Assembly (NCBI GenBank): GCA_046330395.1
Contig: JAXLSS010000012.1
Location: 26,017-90,016 of the forward strand
Direction of reading: 5' to 3'
Origin: Ga0077560 sp046330395
Lineage (GTDB): Bacteria; Actinomycetota; Thermoleophilia; Miltoncostaeales; Miltoncostaeaceae
Length of the DNA stretch: 64,000 nt
This document shows positions 1 to 7,791 of this stretch, one piece after another. The first letter of the stretch is position 1. Every line of letters starts with the position of its first letter. A program made the position numbers and the translations under genes. The notes below the pieces were generated by a model, which had not been told where the DNA came from, searched no databases, and saw only the letters and a program-made list of their open reading frames with translations.

Positions 1-85
1 CCACGTAGCTCAGCAGCGAGCCCAGGCTGGCGAGCAGCGCCAGCGCGGCCACGAACAGCAGCGTGATGCGCAGCCGGATGCTCAC
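1..85 (-). CDS. Sensor histidine kinase, N-terminal fragment (runs off the window)
   Basis: Only about 28 codons are inside the window. They start at a GTG that overlaps the stop of the response regulator by four bases (GTGA) and encode a basic residue pair followed by a hydrophobic stretch (SIRLRITLLFVAALALLASL), the usual beginning of a membrane sensor kinase. Position directly downstream of and translationally coupled to an OmpR-type regulator makes a cognate kinase the natural reading. No kinase motif is visible here, so the assignment rests on context and the transmembrane start. Confidence 0.6.
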   Translation of the reverse strand, partial: MSIRLRITLLFVAALALLASLGSLLSYV

Positions 86-756
86 CGCCGGGCCGTGTAC
101 CCCACCCCGCGCACCGTGCGGATCACCTGGTCGCCGGGGGCGTCCAGCTTCTTGCGCAGGTTGGAGATGAACACGTCGATCACCTTGGTGGGCCCGGGGT
201 AGTTGTAGCCCCACACGCCCTCGTAGATCTGCTCGCGGTTGAACACGCGCCCCGCGGCCTGCAGCAGGAACACCAGCAGGTCGAACTCGCGGGCCGACAG
301 GTCCACCGGGCGGTCGCGCACGGTGACCTCGCGGGTGTCGACGTTCACCCGCACGTCACCGCACTCCAGCCACTCCTCGCCCCCGGCGCGGCGCTGCAGC
401 GCGCGCATGCGGGCCAGCAGTTCCTCCACGGCGAAGGGTTTGGCCAGGTAGTCGTCGGCGCCACTGTCCAGGCCGATCACCCGGTCGCCCACCCGGTCGA
501 GCGCGGTGAGCATCAGCACCGGCATGCGGTGCCCGTCGCGGCGGGCCTGCCGGCACACGGTGAGCCCGTCCAGGTCGGGCAGGCGCACGTCCAGCACCAT
601 CAGGTCCGGCTCTTCGCGGGCCAGTTCCTCCAGGGCGGCGCGGCCCGTGGCGGCCACCCGCACCGCGTACCCGGCGTCCCCCAGCTCCAGCTCCAGAAGC
701 CGGGCCACGGAAGGATCGTCCTCCACCACCAGCACCCGGCGCCCGTCGGTCGACAT
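82..756 (-). CDS. OmpR/PhoB-family response regulator
   Basis: About 224 residues. An N-terminal receiver domain (roughly residues 8-120) has the acidic pocket VVEDD, the phospho-acceptor in LMVLDVRLPD and the conserved lysine in DDYLAKPF. A C-terminal winged-helix DNA-binding domain follows (about 130-224; SAREFDLLVFLLQ, VIDVFISNLRKKLD, VRGVGY). I chose the ATG at 756 because it starts just before the receiver fold and has a TATTCT hexamer exactly 6 nt upstream, suggesting a leaderless message. It overlaps the downstream kinase by 4 nt. Its target is unknown; the divergent operon at 854 is a candidate, since AAACCC (801-806) and GGGTTT (824-829) form an inverted repeat between the genes. Confidence 0.93.
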   Translation of the reverse strand: MSTDGRRVLVVEDDPSVARLLELELGDAGYAVRVAATGRAALEELAREEPDLMVLDVRLPDLDGLTVCRQARRDGHRMPVLMLTALDRVGDRVIGLDSGADDYLAKPFAVEELLARMRALQRRAGGEEWLECGDVRVNVDTREVTVRDRPVDLSAREFDLLVFLLQAAGRVFNREQIYEGVWGYNYPGPTKVIDVFISNLRKKLDAPGDQVIRTVRGVGYTARR

Positions 757-853
757 GCCCCAAGAATAGGGGGTTCCACGGCCGGCCCCGCCCATTTGCC
801 AAACCCTTACCTCGCCTCTCCGGGGGTTTACCCGGCGGTCCTAGGTTGGAGCC

Positions 854-1069
854 ATGACCAACCACGAGGGAGCGACCATGAACCGCCGACAGGCGTTGAC
901 GCTGTCCGGTCTGCTCACCGGCACCATCCTCACCGGAGGTGTCGCGGCGACCGGGCTGCTGTACGCCACGCACTCGCCGGCCCAGCCGGCCGCGGTGCGG
1001 GTGGTGGCGGCACCGACCACCACCGCCCCCGCACCCATTCACCACGAGGAATACGAGGGGGTGGACTGA
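854..1069 (+). CDS. Small membrane-anchored protein, Ala/Pro/Thr-rich (71 aa)
   Basis: Unrecognised. A short basic N-terminus is followed by one hydrophobic helix (residues about 13-38), then an Ala/Pro/Thr-rich stretch and an acidic end (HHEEYEGVD). An alternative ATG at 878 would begin MNRRQALTL. TAGGTT at 842-847 lies 6 nt before the ATG, the leaderless pattern seen elsewhere in the window. It is the first gene of a tightly overlapping four-gene unit with the next small protein, ApbE and a haem-binding membrane protein, so an envelope redox role is likely, but no cofactor-binding motif is visible. Confidence 0.6.
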   Translation: MTNHEGATMNRRQALTLSGLLTGTILTGGVAATGLLYATHSPAQPAAVRVVAAPTTTAPAPIHHEEYEGVD

Positions 1070-1293
1070 TGCGCAGAGTCTGGGCAACGGTGATGAGCGT
1101 GTGGGCGCTCCTGGGCGTGGGCGGCGTGATCGCCTGGACCCACCCACTGACCACCACGACGACCACCACCTCGACGGTTGCGGCGAGCCCCGCCACGACC
1201 TCCAGCGGCACCACCAGCAACACCAGCAGCAGCGCCTCGACCGGCAGCACCCAGCAGGCGTCCGTCGTCCACGCGACCACCCGCACGTCATGA
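1069..1293 (+). CDS. Small membrane-anchored Ser/Thr-rich protein (74 aa)
   Basis: Unrecognised. The ATG overlaps the previous stop (ATGA). An N-terminal hydrophobic helix (VMSVWALLGVGGVIAW) is followed by an outer segment almost entirely Thr, Ser, Ala and Gly, including seven consecutive Thr. It precedes apbE with a further ATGA overlap. The tail contains SSGTTS, which only loosely resembles the [D/N]xx[S/T]G[A/T]T flavinylation motif recognised by ApbE, because the acidic or Asn residue is missing. A direct role as flavin acceptor is therefore unproven. Low-complexity composition fits an extracellular linker. Confidence 0.6.
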   Translation: MRRVWATVMSVWALLGVGGVIAWTHPLTTTTTTTSTVAASPATTSSGTTSNTSSSASTGSTQQASVVHATTRTS

Positions 1294-2249
1294 GCGCGCG
1301 CACGATGGACCTCAGCTTCCGGGCCATGGGCACCGACTGCATGGTGGTGGTGACCGCGGGCTCCGCCGACGCGCGCCGCGCGCGGCGCGCCCTGGAGACC
1401 GGTCGCGACGAGGTGCTGGCCTGCGAGGCCGCCCTGTCGCGGTTCGACCCCGACAGCGACCTGTCCCGGCTCAACGCCGTGGCGGGCACGTGGGCGCCCG
1501 TTGGTGAGCGTCTCGAGCTGGCGCTGGCCGCCGCCCTGCGGGCGCGCGTGCTCACCGGGGGCCGCTTCGACCCCACGGTGCTGCCCGCGCTGGTGGCCGC
1601 CGGCTACGACCGCTCCTTCGAGCGGCTCACCCCCGGCCCCACCCGCGACGCGGCCCACTGGCGAGCGGGCGCCGCGGTGCAGATCGACCGCCGGGCCCAC
1701 CTGGCCCGCATCGCCGCGGGGGCCGCGGTGGACCTGGGCGGCATCGCCAAGGGCTGGGCCGCCGGCCGCGCCATGGCGCGCATGGCCAACACGTGGCCGG
1801 GCATGCTCGGCGGCATCGTCGATCTGGGCGGCGACATGGCCGTGACGGGCGCCGCGCCCAGCGGCAACCCCTGGATCATCGGCGTGGAGGACCCGCGCCG
1901 TGCCGGCACCATGCTGGGCACGCTGTCGATCACCGGCGGTGGCATCGCCACCTCCGGCCGCAACCGGCGCCGCTTCGGCCCCGGCCGCACCCGGCACCAC
2001 ATCATCGACCCCGCCACGGGGCGCCCCGCGGTGGCCGGGCCACTGGCCGTCACCGTGGTGGCCGCGCGGCCCGAGGACGCCGAGGCCCACGCCACGCTGC
2101 TCAGCATGGCCACGCCCGAGGAGGCGGCCGCGCACGTGGCCCGCCACGTGGAGGTGTCGGCCGTGATGGTGCCCGCAGAGGGCTCGGTGGTGGTGCTGGG
2201 CCGCGCGCCCCTCACCCCCATGTCCACACGGATGGAGGTGGCCTCATGA
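1290..2249 (+). CDS. apbE: FAD:protein FMN transferase (ApbE)
   Basis: 319 residues, normal length for ApbE. Family features are FRAMGTDCMVVV at the start, SRFDPDSDLSRLN (about residues 48-60), GAAVDLGGIAKGWAAGRA (about 143-160), a GGD segment and the late HHIIDPATGRPA metal/substrate motif. ApbE attaches FMN covalently to Thr or Ser of target proteins, usually outside the membrane in actinobacteria and in Rnf/Nqr-type systems. It overlaps both neighbours by 4 nt, so it is co-transcribed with two small anchored proteins and a haem-binding membrane protein. No recognisable FMN-binding domain protein lies in the window, so its acceptor is unclear. Confidence 0.93.
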   Translation: MSARTMDLSFRAMGTDCMVVVTAGSADARRARRALETGRDEVLACEAALSRFDPDSDLSRLNAVAGTWAPVGERLELALAAALRARVLTGGRFDPTVLPALVAAGYDRSFERLTPGPTRDAAHWRAGAAVQIDRRAHLARIAAGAAVDLGGIAKGWAAGRAMARMANTWPGMLGGIVDLGGDMAVTGAAPSGNPWIIGVEDPRRAGTMLGTLSITGGGIATSGRNRRRFGPGRTRHHIIDPATGRPAVAGPLAVTVVAARPEDAEAHATLLSMATPEEAAAHVARHVEVSAVMVPAEGSVVVLGRAPLTPMSTRMEVAS

Positions 2250-2818
2250 GCGCCATCGCCGGCCTCCCCATCGCCTGGCTGGTGGCGCGCTCCGCGGGGC
2301 TGGTGTCCTTCGGCGCGCTCACCGGCTCGGTGTGGATGGGTCTTCTGATGAGCACGAGGATCCTCGGGCCCAAACGCCAGGCGAGCCTGCTGGGACTGCA
2401 CCGCACCCTCACGTGGGCGGGTCTGGCCATGCTGGCGGTGCACATGGGTGCGCTGCTGGTGGACCCGACGATGCACTTCGGGCTCGCCAACGTCCTCATC
2501 CCCTTCGCCTCGCCGTGGCGGCCCTTCGCCGTCGGCGTGGGCGTGATCTCCGGCTGGATCTCGCTGGTGCTGGCGCTGTCCTTCAAGTTCCGGTCGCGGA
2601 TCGGCACGAGGGTGTGGCGCAAGCTGCACTACGCCAGCTTCGGCGCGTTCCTCCTGATGATCGTGCACGCGCTGTCCTCGGGCACCGACCTGGCCGGGCT
2701 CGCCGGCCCGGTGGTGGCCGCGGTGGCCGCGGGCCCGGTGATCTTCCTCACCCTGCTGCGGGTGCTGATGCCCAAGGGTGTCGCCCCGCCGCGACGGATG
2801 CCGGCACCCGCACGGTGA
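2246..2818 (+). CDS. Ferric reductase-like transmembrane haem protein
   Basis: 190 residues with about five hydrophobic segments. Histidines suited to haem coordination sit in two helices (LHRTLTWAGLAMLAVHMG and LHYASFGAFLLMIVHALS), each with two His about 13 residues apart, the pattern of the ferric reductase/cytochrome b561-like domain. It presumably moves electrons across the membrane, possibly to the small partner proteins or to an ApbE-flavinylated acceptor. The start overlaps the apbE stop (ATGA). The 3' end overlaps the convergent GH63 gene by 71 nt. Confidence 0.8.
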   Translation: MSAIAGLPIAWLVARSAGLVSFGALTGSVWMGLLMSTRILGPKRQASLLGLHRTLTWAGLAMLAVHMGALLVDPTMHFGLANVLIPFASPWRPFAVGVGVISGWISLVLALSFKFRSRIGTRVWRKLHYASFGAFLLMIVHALSSGTDLAGLAGPVVAAVAAGPVIFLTLLRVLMPKGVAPPRRMPAPAR

Positions 2819-5525
2819 CGGCACGGGCCGAGTCACCCCGGGCGGCGTCGTGGGCCGTCACCCGGGGTGACCGGCCGCTCCCGCGGGTGCAGATCATGTC
2901 CGCCACCAGCGCCGTCCAGCCGGTCTGGTGGCCGGCCCCCACGCCCTCCCCGGTGTCACCGTCGAAGAACTCGCTGAACACCGGCCGGTCCCACAGGGGG
3001 CCGCCCCCGTGGTCGCGGGGTGTGCTGGGCCGCCGGCCATCCGCCCCGGGGCGGAACACCGCCACCAGGCGCTCCTCCACGGCGTCGGCCACCTCGGCCA
3101 GGGACGCGTCGTGCCCGGATCCGGCCGGGAACTCCACCCGCATGTCCGCCCCGGCGCCCCGCGCGTAGGTGCGCAGCGCGGACAGCAGCAGGGCGTTCAC
3201 GGGGAACCACACCGGGCCCCGCCAGTTGGAGTTGCCGCCGAACAGCCCGATGTCCGACACCCCCGGGGTGTAGCGGATGTGCATGTCCTGACCGCCCAGG
3301 GTGAGCGTCATCCCGTCGCGGTATTGCGCCGACAGGGAGCGCACACCGCAGGCCCCGAGGAACTCCGCTTCGTCCAGCATCCGGGTCAGCAGGCGGGCCA
3401 GCCGCGCGGGCTCCACCAGGGCCAGCGTGGTGGTGGTGCCCTCCCCCTCACCCCGCAGCAGCGCCCCGGCCAGGTCGGGCCGGTGACGACGCAGCCAGGC
3501 CAGGCGGCGCGTGAACTCCGGCAGCTCCCGCTCCACCCACGGCTCGCTGTTGGCGACCGCCAGGATGGGCAGCAGCCCCACCAGCGAGCGCACGCGCACC
3601 GGCTGCACCTCGCCGGTGTCGCACACCAGGGCGTCGTAGAAGAACCCGTCGCGGTCGTCCCACAGCGACACGCCGCCGCTGCCGAAGGCCTCCATGGCGT
3701 TGGCGATGCCGAGGAAGCGGGTGAGGAACGTGCCGGCCAGGTCGTCCCAGGCGGGATCGTGACGGGCCAGCTCCTGGGCGATGCGCATCAGCGAGAGACA
3801 GCTGAAGGCCATCCAGCTGGTGGCGTCCGACTGCTCCAGCCGCCACCCGGCCGGCACGTCCCGGCTGCGGTCGAACGCGCTGATGTTGTCCATCCCCAGG
3901 AAGCCGCCCTCGAACAGGTCCGAGCCGTCCGGGTCCTTCCGGTTGACCCACCAGCTGAAGTTGAGCAGCAGCTTGGCCATCACCCGCGACAGGAACGCGT
4001 GGTCCCATGACCCGTCGCGCACGTACACCTGCCAGGCCGCCCACGCGTGCACCGGCGGGTTCACGTCCGAGAACGCCCACTCGTACGCGGGCAGCTGCCC
4101 GTTGGGATGCTGGGCCCACTCCCGGCACATCAGCAGCAGCTGGGCCTTGGCGAACGCCGGGTCCACGTGGGCCAGGGCCACGGTGTGGAAGGCCAGGTCC
4201 CAGGAGGCGAACCACGGGTACTCCCACTCGTCCGGCATCGAGATGACGTCGGTGAGCGACAGGTGCCGCCAGGAGGTGTTGCGGCCCGCGGGCTCGCGCC
4301 GCAGGCGCTCCGGCGGGGGCGCCGGCTGCGCCGGGTCGCCCTCCAGCCATTCCTGCACCGTGTAGCGGTACAGCTGCCGGCTCCACAGCAGGCCCGCGAA
4401 TGCCGCGCGGGCCACCTCGCGGTCGGGTGCGCCCACGCCGGCGGGGATCACGCGGTCGTAGAACGCGTCCGCCTCGTCGCGGCGGTGCCGCAGCACCGTG
4501 TCGATGGTGTCGAACGGGCGGTCGGCCGGTTCGTCGGCGGTGAGGCGCAGGCGCACGCGCACCGTGGCCCCCGGTGCGACGCCGGTGAACACGTGGTGGA
4601 AGGCCGCCCGGGTGCCGGTGCCGTCGGGCCGGGTGGCGCCGGCCTCGCCGTGCACCACCGCCCGGTTGATGGCGTCCCGCGGGAACTCCGACCGGCCCGG
4701 GCTGTCGTACAGCGCGCGGGTGTTGGTCTCGTTGTCGCACACCAGCACCTCGGGGGCGCCCTCGCAGGCCAGCACGTACCGGCCCAGGTACTCGTGCACC
4801 GCCTCCACCGCGCGCAGGTCGGCGTCGTCGCGGCGCGGGGGGTCCAGGCGCCGCAGCGTGGGCATGCGGTCGTCGCGACCCCAGGCCCACGTGTTCGCGA
4901 AGGTGAGCTGGGGCACCACGTGCAGGTCGGCGGGCTCGGGGCCGTGGTTGGTGGCCTCCACCAGCATCACGATGTCGGTGGGCGACGCCTTGGCGTGGGT
5001 CACCTCCACGTCGAAGAACCGGTTCTCGGCCAGCACGCCGGTGTCGGCCAGCTCGAACTCCGGCCGGTCCCGCCCCCGCGCGGCGTTCTCGTCCACCAGC
5101 CGCTGGTAGGGGAAGGCGGCGTGCGGGTAGCGATACCGCCACCGCGCGAACGAGTGCGTGGGGGTGGCATCCAGGTGCCACCAGTACTCCTTGGCGTCCT
5201 CGCCGTGGTTGCCCTGATGGTTGGTGAGCCCGAACAGCCGCTCCTTGATGCGGTCGTCGCGTCCGTTCCACAGGGCCACGGTGAGGTGCAGGAAGCCGAA
5301 CCGGTCGCACAACCCCGCCAGGCCGTCCTCCCCCCAGCGGTACGCCCGCAGGTGGGCGTGGTCGAAGGGGAACGACAGCCACGCGTCGCCGTCGGCCGAA
5401 TAGTCCTCGCGCACCGTGCCCCACTGGCGCCCGGCGGTGTACGGGCCCCACAGCCGCCACGGGTCGGAGTCGCCGGGCGACTCGGTCAGCCTGGCGTGCT
5501 CCGGGGTGGGTGGGGGCTCCGCCAT
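2748..5525 (-). CDS. Glycoside hydrolase family 63-like protein (glucosidase/mannosylglycerate hydrolase type)
   Basis: 925 residues, in the size range of large bacterial GH63 proteins. The N-terminal half begins ARLTESPGDSDPWRLWGPYTAGRQWGTVREDYS-like and contains YWWHLDATPTHS. The C-terminal (alpha/alpha)6 catalytic part has EWEYPWFASWDLAFHTVALA, QLPAYEWAFSDVNPPVHAWA, GFLGMDNISAFDRS and NSNWRGPVWFPVNALL, all typical of this group. No signal peptide, so probably cytoplasmic, acting on a small glucoside, oligosaccharide or compatible solute. The last 45 residues look poorly conserved and run under the convergent membrane-protein gene. Substrate cannot be fixed from sequence. Confidence 0.85.
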   Translation of the reverse strand: MAEPPPTPEHARLTESPGDSDPWRLWGPYTAGRQWGTVREDYSADGDAWLSFPFDHAHLRAYRWGEDGLAGLCDRFGFLHLTVALWNGRDDRIKERLFGLTNHQGNHGEDAKEYWWHLDATPTHSFARWRYRYPHAAFPYQRLVDENAARGRDRPEFELADTGVLAENRFFDVEVTHAKASPTDIVMLVEATNHGPEPADLHVVPQLTFANTWAWGRDDRMPTLRRLDPPRRDDADLRAVEAVHEYLGRYVLACEGAPEVLVCDNETNTRALYDSPGRSEFPRDAINRAVVHGEAGATRPDGTGTRAAFHHVFTGVAPGATVRVRLRLTADEPADRPFDTIDTVLRHRRDEADAFYDRVIPAGVGAPDREVARAAFAGLLWSRQLYRYTVQEWLEGDPAQPAPPPERLRREPAGRNTSWRHLSLTDVISMPDEWEYPWFASWDLAFHTVALAHVDPAFAKAQLLLMCREWAQHPNGQLPAYEWAFSDVNPPVHAWAAWQVYVRDGSWDHAFLSRVMAKLLLNFSWWVNRKDPDGSDLFEGGFLGMDNISAFDRSRDVPAGWRLEQSDATSWMAFSCLSLMRIAQELARHDPAWDDLAGTFLTRFLGIANAMEAFGSGGVSLWDDRDGFFYDALVCDTGEVQPVRVRSLVGLLPILAVANSEPWVERELPEFTRRLAWLRRHRPDLAGALLRGEGEGTTTTLALVEPARLARLLTRMLDEAEFLGACGVRSLSAQYRDGMTLTLGGQDMHIRYTPGVSDIGLFGGNSNWRGPVWFPVNALLLSALRTYARGAGADMRVEFPAGSGHDASLAEVADAVEERLVAVFRPGADGRRPSTPRDHGGGPLWDRPVFSEFFDGDTGEGVGAGHQTGWTALVADMICTRGSGRSPRVTAHDAARGDSARAVTVRVPASVAAGRHPWASAPAAG

Positions 5526-5571
5526 GGGGCCACTCTAGTGGGGCTCCCGCGCGGGAGCGGGGCTCGCCGTC

Positions 5572-5600
5572 TTGACGTGAAGTGAGTGATCACTTACTCT
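5572..5600 (+). promoter_or_regulatory. tetR promoter with overlapping palindromic operator
   Basis: TTGACG (5572-5577), a 17-nt spacer and TACTCT (5595-5600) end 6 nt before the ATG at 5607, so transcription should begin at the start codon. The near-perfect palindrome AGTGAGTGATCACTTACT (5581-5598) fills spacer and -10 box, as expected for TetR autorepression. An in-frame GTG at 5586 lies inside this element and was rejected as the start. Confidence 0.8.
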
Positions 5601-5606
5601 GCCCGC

Positions 5607-6158
5607 ATGACGCCGCCCGTGACCACGCGCAAGACCGCCCAGGAGCGACGCGAGGAGATCCTTGACTCGGCGCTCACCGAGTTCGCCGCGCGCGGGTTCG
5701 ACGGGGCCTCCACCGACGCCATCGCGCGCCGGGTGGGGATCTCCCAGCCGTACCTGTTCCGGCTGTTCGGCACCAAGAAGGAGCTGTTCCTGACGGCCAC
5801 CGAGCGGTGTTTCGCGGACACGCTGCACCGGTTCACCGCGGCGTCCGAGGGCCTCGAGGGCGAGGCCGCCCTGGCGGCCATGGGCGCGGCCTACGGCCGG
5901 ATGATCACCGAGGACCCACGCCGCCTGCGCGCCCAGATGCAGGCCTACGCGGCGTGCGGGGACCCCGAGATCCGCGCCGCGGTGCAGCGGGGGTTCGGGG
6001 CGCTCGTCGGGCATGCCGAGGGACTGGGACTGAGCCCCGAGCGCGTCACCGAGTTCTTCGCCACCGGCATGCTCATCAACGTCATCGTGGCCATGGACCT
6101 GCCGCACGCGCACGCCCCGTGGAGCGAGCGGCTGGTCACCTGCGTGTCCACGCCATAG
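5607..6158 (+). CDS. TetR-family transcriptional repressor
   Basis: 183 residues. The N-terminal helix-turn-helix (about residues 8-56: RREEILDSALTEFAARGF, TDAIARRVGISQPYLFRLFG, KKELFLTATERC) is classic TetR. The rest is a ligand-binding domain. It directly precedes a 14-TM drug-efflux gene, and related operator half-sites (AGTGAGTG and CTTACTC) lie before both genes. The likely role is ligand-relieved repression of itself and the exporter. The effector is unknown. The start at 5607 is supported by a complete leaderless promoter just upstream. Confidence 0.92.
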   Translation: MTPPVTTRKTAQERREEILDSALTEFAARGFDGASTDAIARRVGISQPYLFRLFGTKKELFLTATERCFADTLHRFTAASEGLEGEAALAAMGAAYGRMITEDPRRLRAQMQAYAACGDPEIRAAVQRGFGALVGHAEGLGLSPERVTEFFATGMLINVIVAMDLPHAHAPWSERLVTCVSTP

Positions 6159-6183
6159 GCACCCCCTTTTTTCGATCTGAATA

Positions 6184-6199
6184 TGAGTAAGCACTCACT
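6184..6199 (+). promoter_or_regulatory. Second TetR operator, upstream of the efflux gene
   Basis: TGAGTAAGCACTCA forms 5-bp arms (TGAGT/ACTCA). Read on the other strand it joins AGTGAGTG directly to CTTACTC, the same two half-elements found at 5581-5599 but without the four bases between them. It sits 22 nt before the efflux start. Confidence 0.65.
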
Positions 6200-6220
6200 A
6201 GTCACGAAGGGATGGAAGGT

Positions 6221-7651
6221 ATGACCAGTCAACGACGGCGAACCGCCTGGACGTTCGCCATCACCTCACTGGCGCTCGTGATGGTGACCCTGGACAACCT
6301 GGTGGTCACCACCGCGCTGCCGGTGATCAAGCGGGAGCTCGGCGCCTCCCTGGAATCGCTGGAATGGACCGTCAACGCCTACACGCTCACGTTCGCCGTG
6401 CTGCTGCTCACCGGGGCGGCGCTGGGCGACCGGTTCGGGCGACGCCGCATGTTCGTGGCGGGGCTGGGGATCTTCACCGCCGCCTCCGCCGCGGCCGCCC
6501 TGGCGCCGTCGGTTGATGTGCTGATCGCCGCACGCGCCGCGCAGGGACTGGGCGGCGCCATCGTGACCCCCCTCACCCTCACCCTGCTGTCGGCGGCGGT
6601 GCCGCCGGAGCGTCGCGGCCTGGCGCTGGGCGCCTGGGGCGGCGTGGGCGGCCTGGCCGTGGCCCTCGGCCCCCTCGTGGGCGGCGCCGTGGTGAACGGG
6701 CTGTCCTGGCAGTGGATCTTCTGGCTCAACGTGCCCATCGGCGTGCTGCTGATCCCGCTCGCCTGGCGGGGACTCACCGAGAGCCGCGGGCCCAACGAGC
6801 GGCTCGACCTGCCCGGTCTGGCGCTGGCCAGCACCGGCCTGTTCGGGGTGGTGTGGGGCCTGGTGCGCGGCAACGCGCACGGCTGGAGCAGCCCGGAGAT
6901 CGTGAGCGCCCTGGGCATCGGCACCGCGCTGGTGGCCGGGTTCGTGGCCTGGGAGCTGCGCGCCCCGGCGCCCATGCTACCCATGCGGTTCTTCCGCCAG
7001 CCGCGGTTCGCACTGGCCAACGTGGCCTCGCTGTTCATGTTCTTCGGGATGTTCGGGTCGGTGTTCCTGCTGGCCCAGTTCTTCCAGGTGGTGCAGGGCG
7101 ACTCGCCGCTGATGGCGGGCCTGCGCATCCTCCCGTGGACCGCCATGCCCATCGTGGTGGCGCCCATCGCGGGAGCCCTGTCCGACCGCATCCCCGGCCC
7201 GCGCATCATGGGCACGGGCCTCGCCCTCCAGGCCGCCGGCCTGGCGTGGCTGGCCGCGGTGAGCGCACCCGGGGTGCCGTACGCCCGTCTGGTGCTGCCG
7301 TTCGTGCTGTCCGGCACCGGCATGGCGCTGTTCTTCGCGCCGGTGGCCAACGTGATCCTCAGCTCAGTGCGCAGCGTGGAGGAAGGGCAGGCCTCGGGCG
7401 CCAACAACGCCATCCGCGAGCTGGGCGGCGTGTTCGGCGTGGCGATCCTGGCGTCGATCTTCGCGGCGCGGGGCGGCTACGCCACCCCCGCCAGCTTCGT
7501 CGACGGCATGACGGCCGCGGTGTGGGTGGGCGCCGCGGTGGTGGCCGCCGGAGCCGTTGTGGCGGTCCTCATCCCGGTGCGTCGCCGGCCGGTCGCCGCC
7601 CACGTGGGCGCGCCCAGCCTGAGGGCGGCCTCCGAGGGCGCGGCCTCCTGA
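6221..7651 (+). CDS. MFS drug:H+ antiporter, DHA2 (EmrB/QacA-like) family
   Basis: 476 residues with about 14 predicted membrane helices, the DHA2 size. Motif A is ALGDRFGRRRMF after helix 2. Other family signatures are LDNLVVTTALPVIKRELG in helix 1, the long antiporter helix 5 region (GGVGGLAVALGPLVGGAVV) and the WQWIFWLNVPIGVLL segment. Of two nearby ATGs I chose 6221, because the GAAGGG ribosome site ends 9 nt before it but directly abuts the ATG at 6212. It follows a tetR gene with shared operators, so it is probably an inducible efflux pump for hydrophobic toxic compounds. Confidence 0.93.
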   Translation: MTSQRRRTAWTFAITSLALVMVTLDNLVVTTALPVIKRELGASLESLEWTVNAYTLTFAVLLLTGAALGDRFGRRRMFVAGLGIFTAASAAAALAPSVDVLIAARAAQGLGGAIVTPLTLTLLSAAVPPERRGLALGAWGGVGGLAVALGPLVGGAVVNGLSWQWIFWLNVPIGVLLIPLAWRGLTESRGPNERLDLPGLALASTGLFGVVWGLVRGNAHGWSSPEIVSALGIGTALVAGFVAWELRAPAPMLPMRFFRQPRFALANVASLFMFFGMFGSVFLLAQFFQVVQGDSPLMAGLRILPWTAMPIVVAPIAGALSDRIPGPRIMGTGLALQAAGLAWLAAVSAPGVPYARLVLPFVLSGTGMALFFAPVANVILSSVRSVEEGQASGANNAIRELGGVFGVAILASIFAARGGYATPASFVDGMTAAVWVGAAVVAAGAVVAVLIPVRRRPVAAHVGAPSLRAASEGAAS

Positions 7652-7791
7652 GGGGTGGTGGGTGGGCCGCCGGTAGCCTCGGGCGCCCCGCCCGTGGTCC
7701 CTTGGGTGTGCGACGCACCGGCCGCGGGAACAGGTGTGGAGTTAGGCGTGCACCGTTGCCCCCATCCCTCCACGACGGCGAGAATCGGACG

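Noticed and set aside
1201..1230. ApbE flavinylation site in the second small protein
   Set aside because: SSGTTS lacks the Asp/Asn of the target motif, and Ser/Thr-rich sequence would produce such matches by chance.
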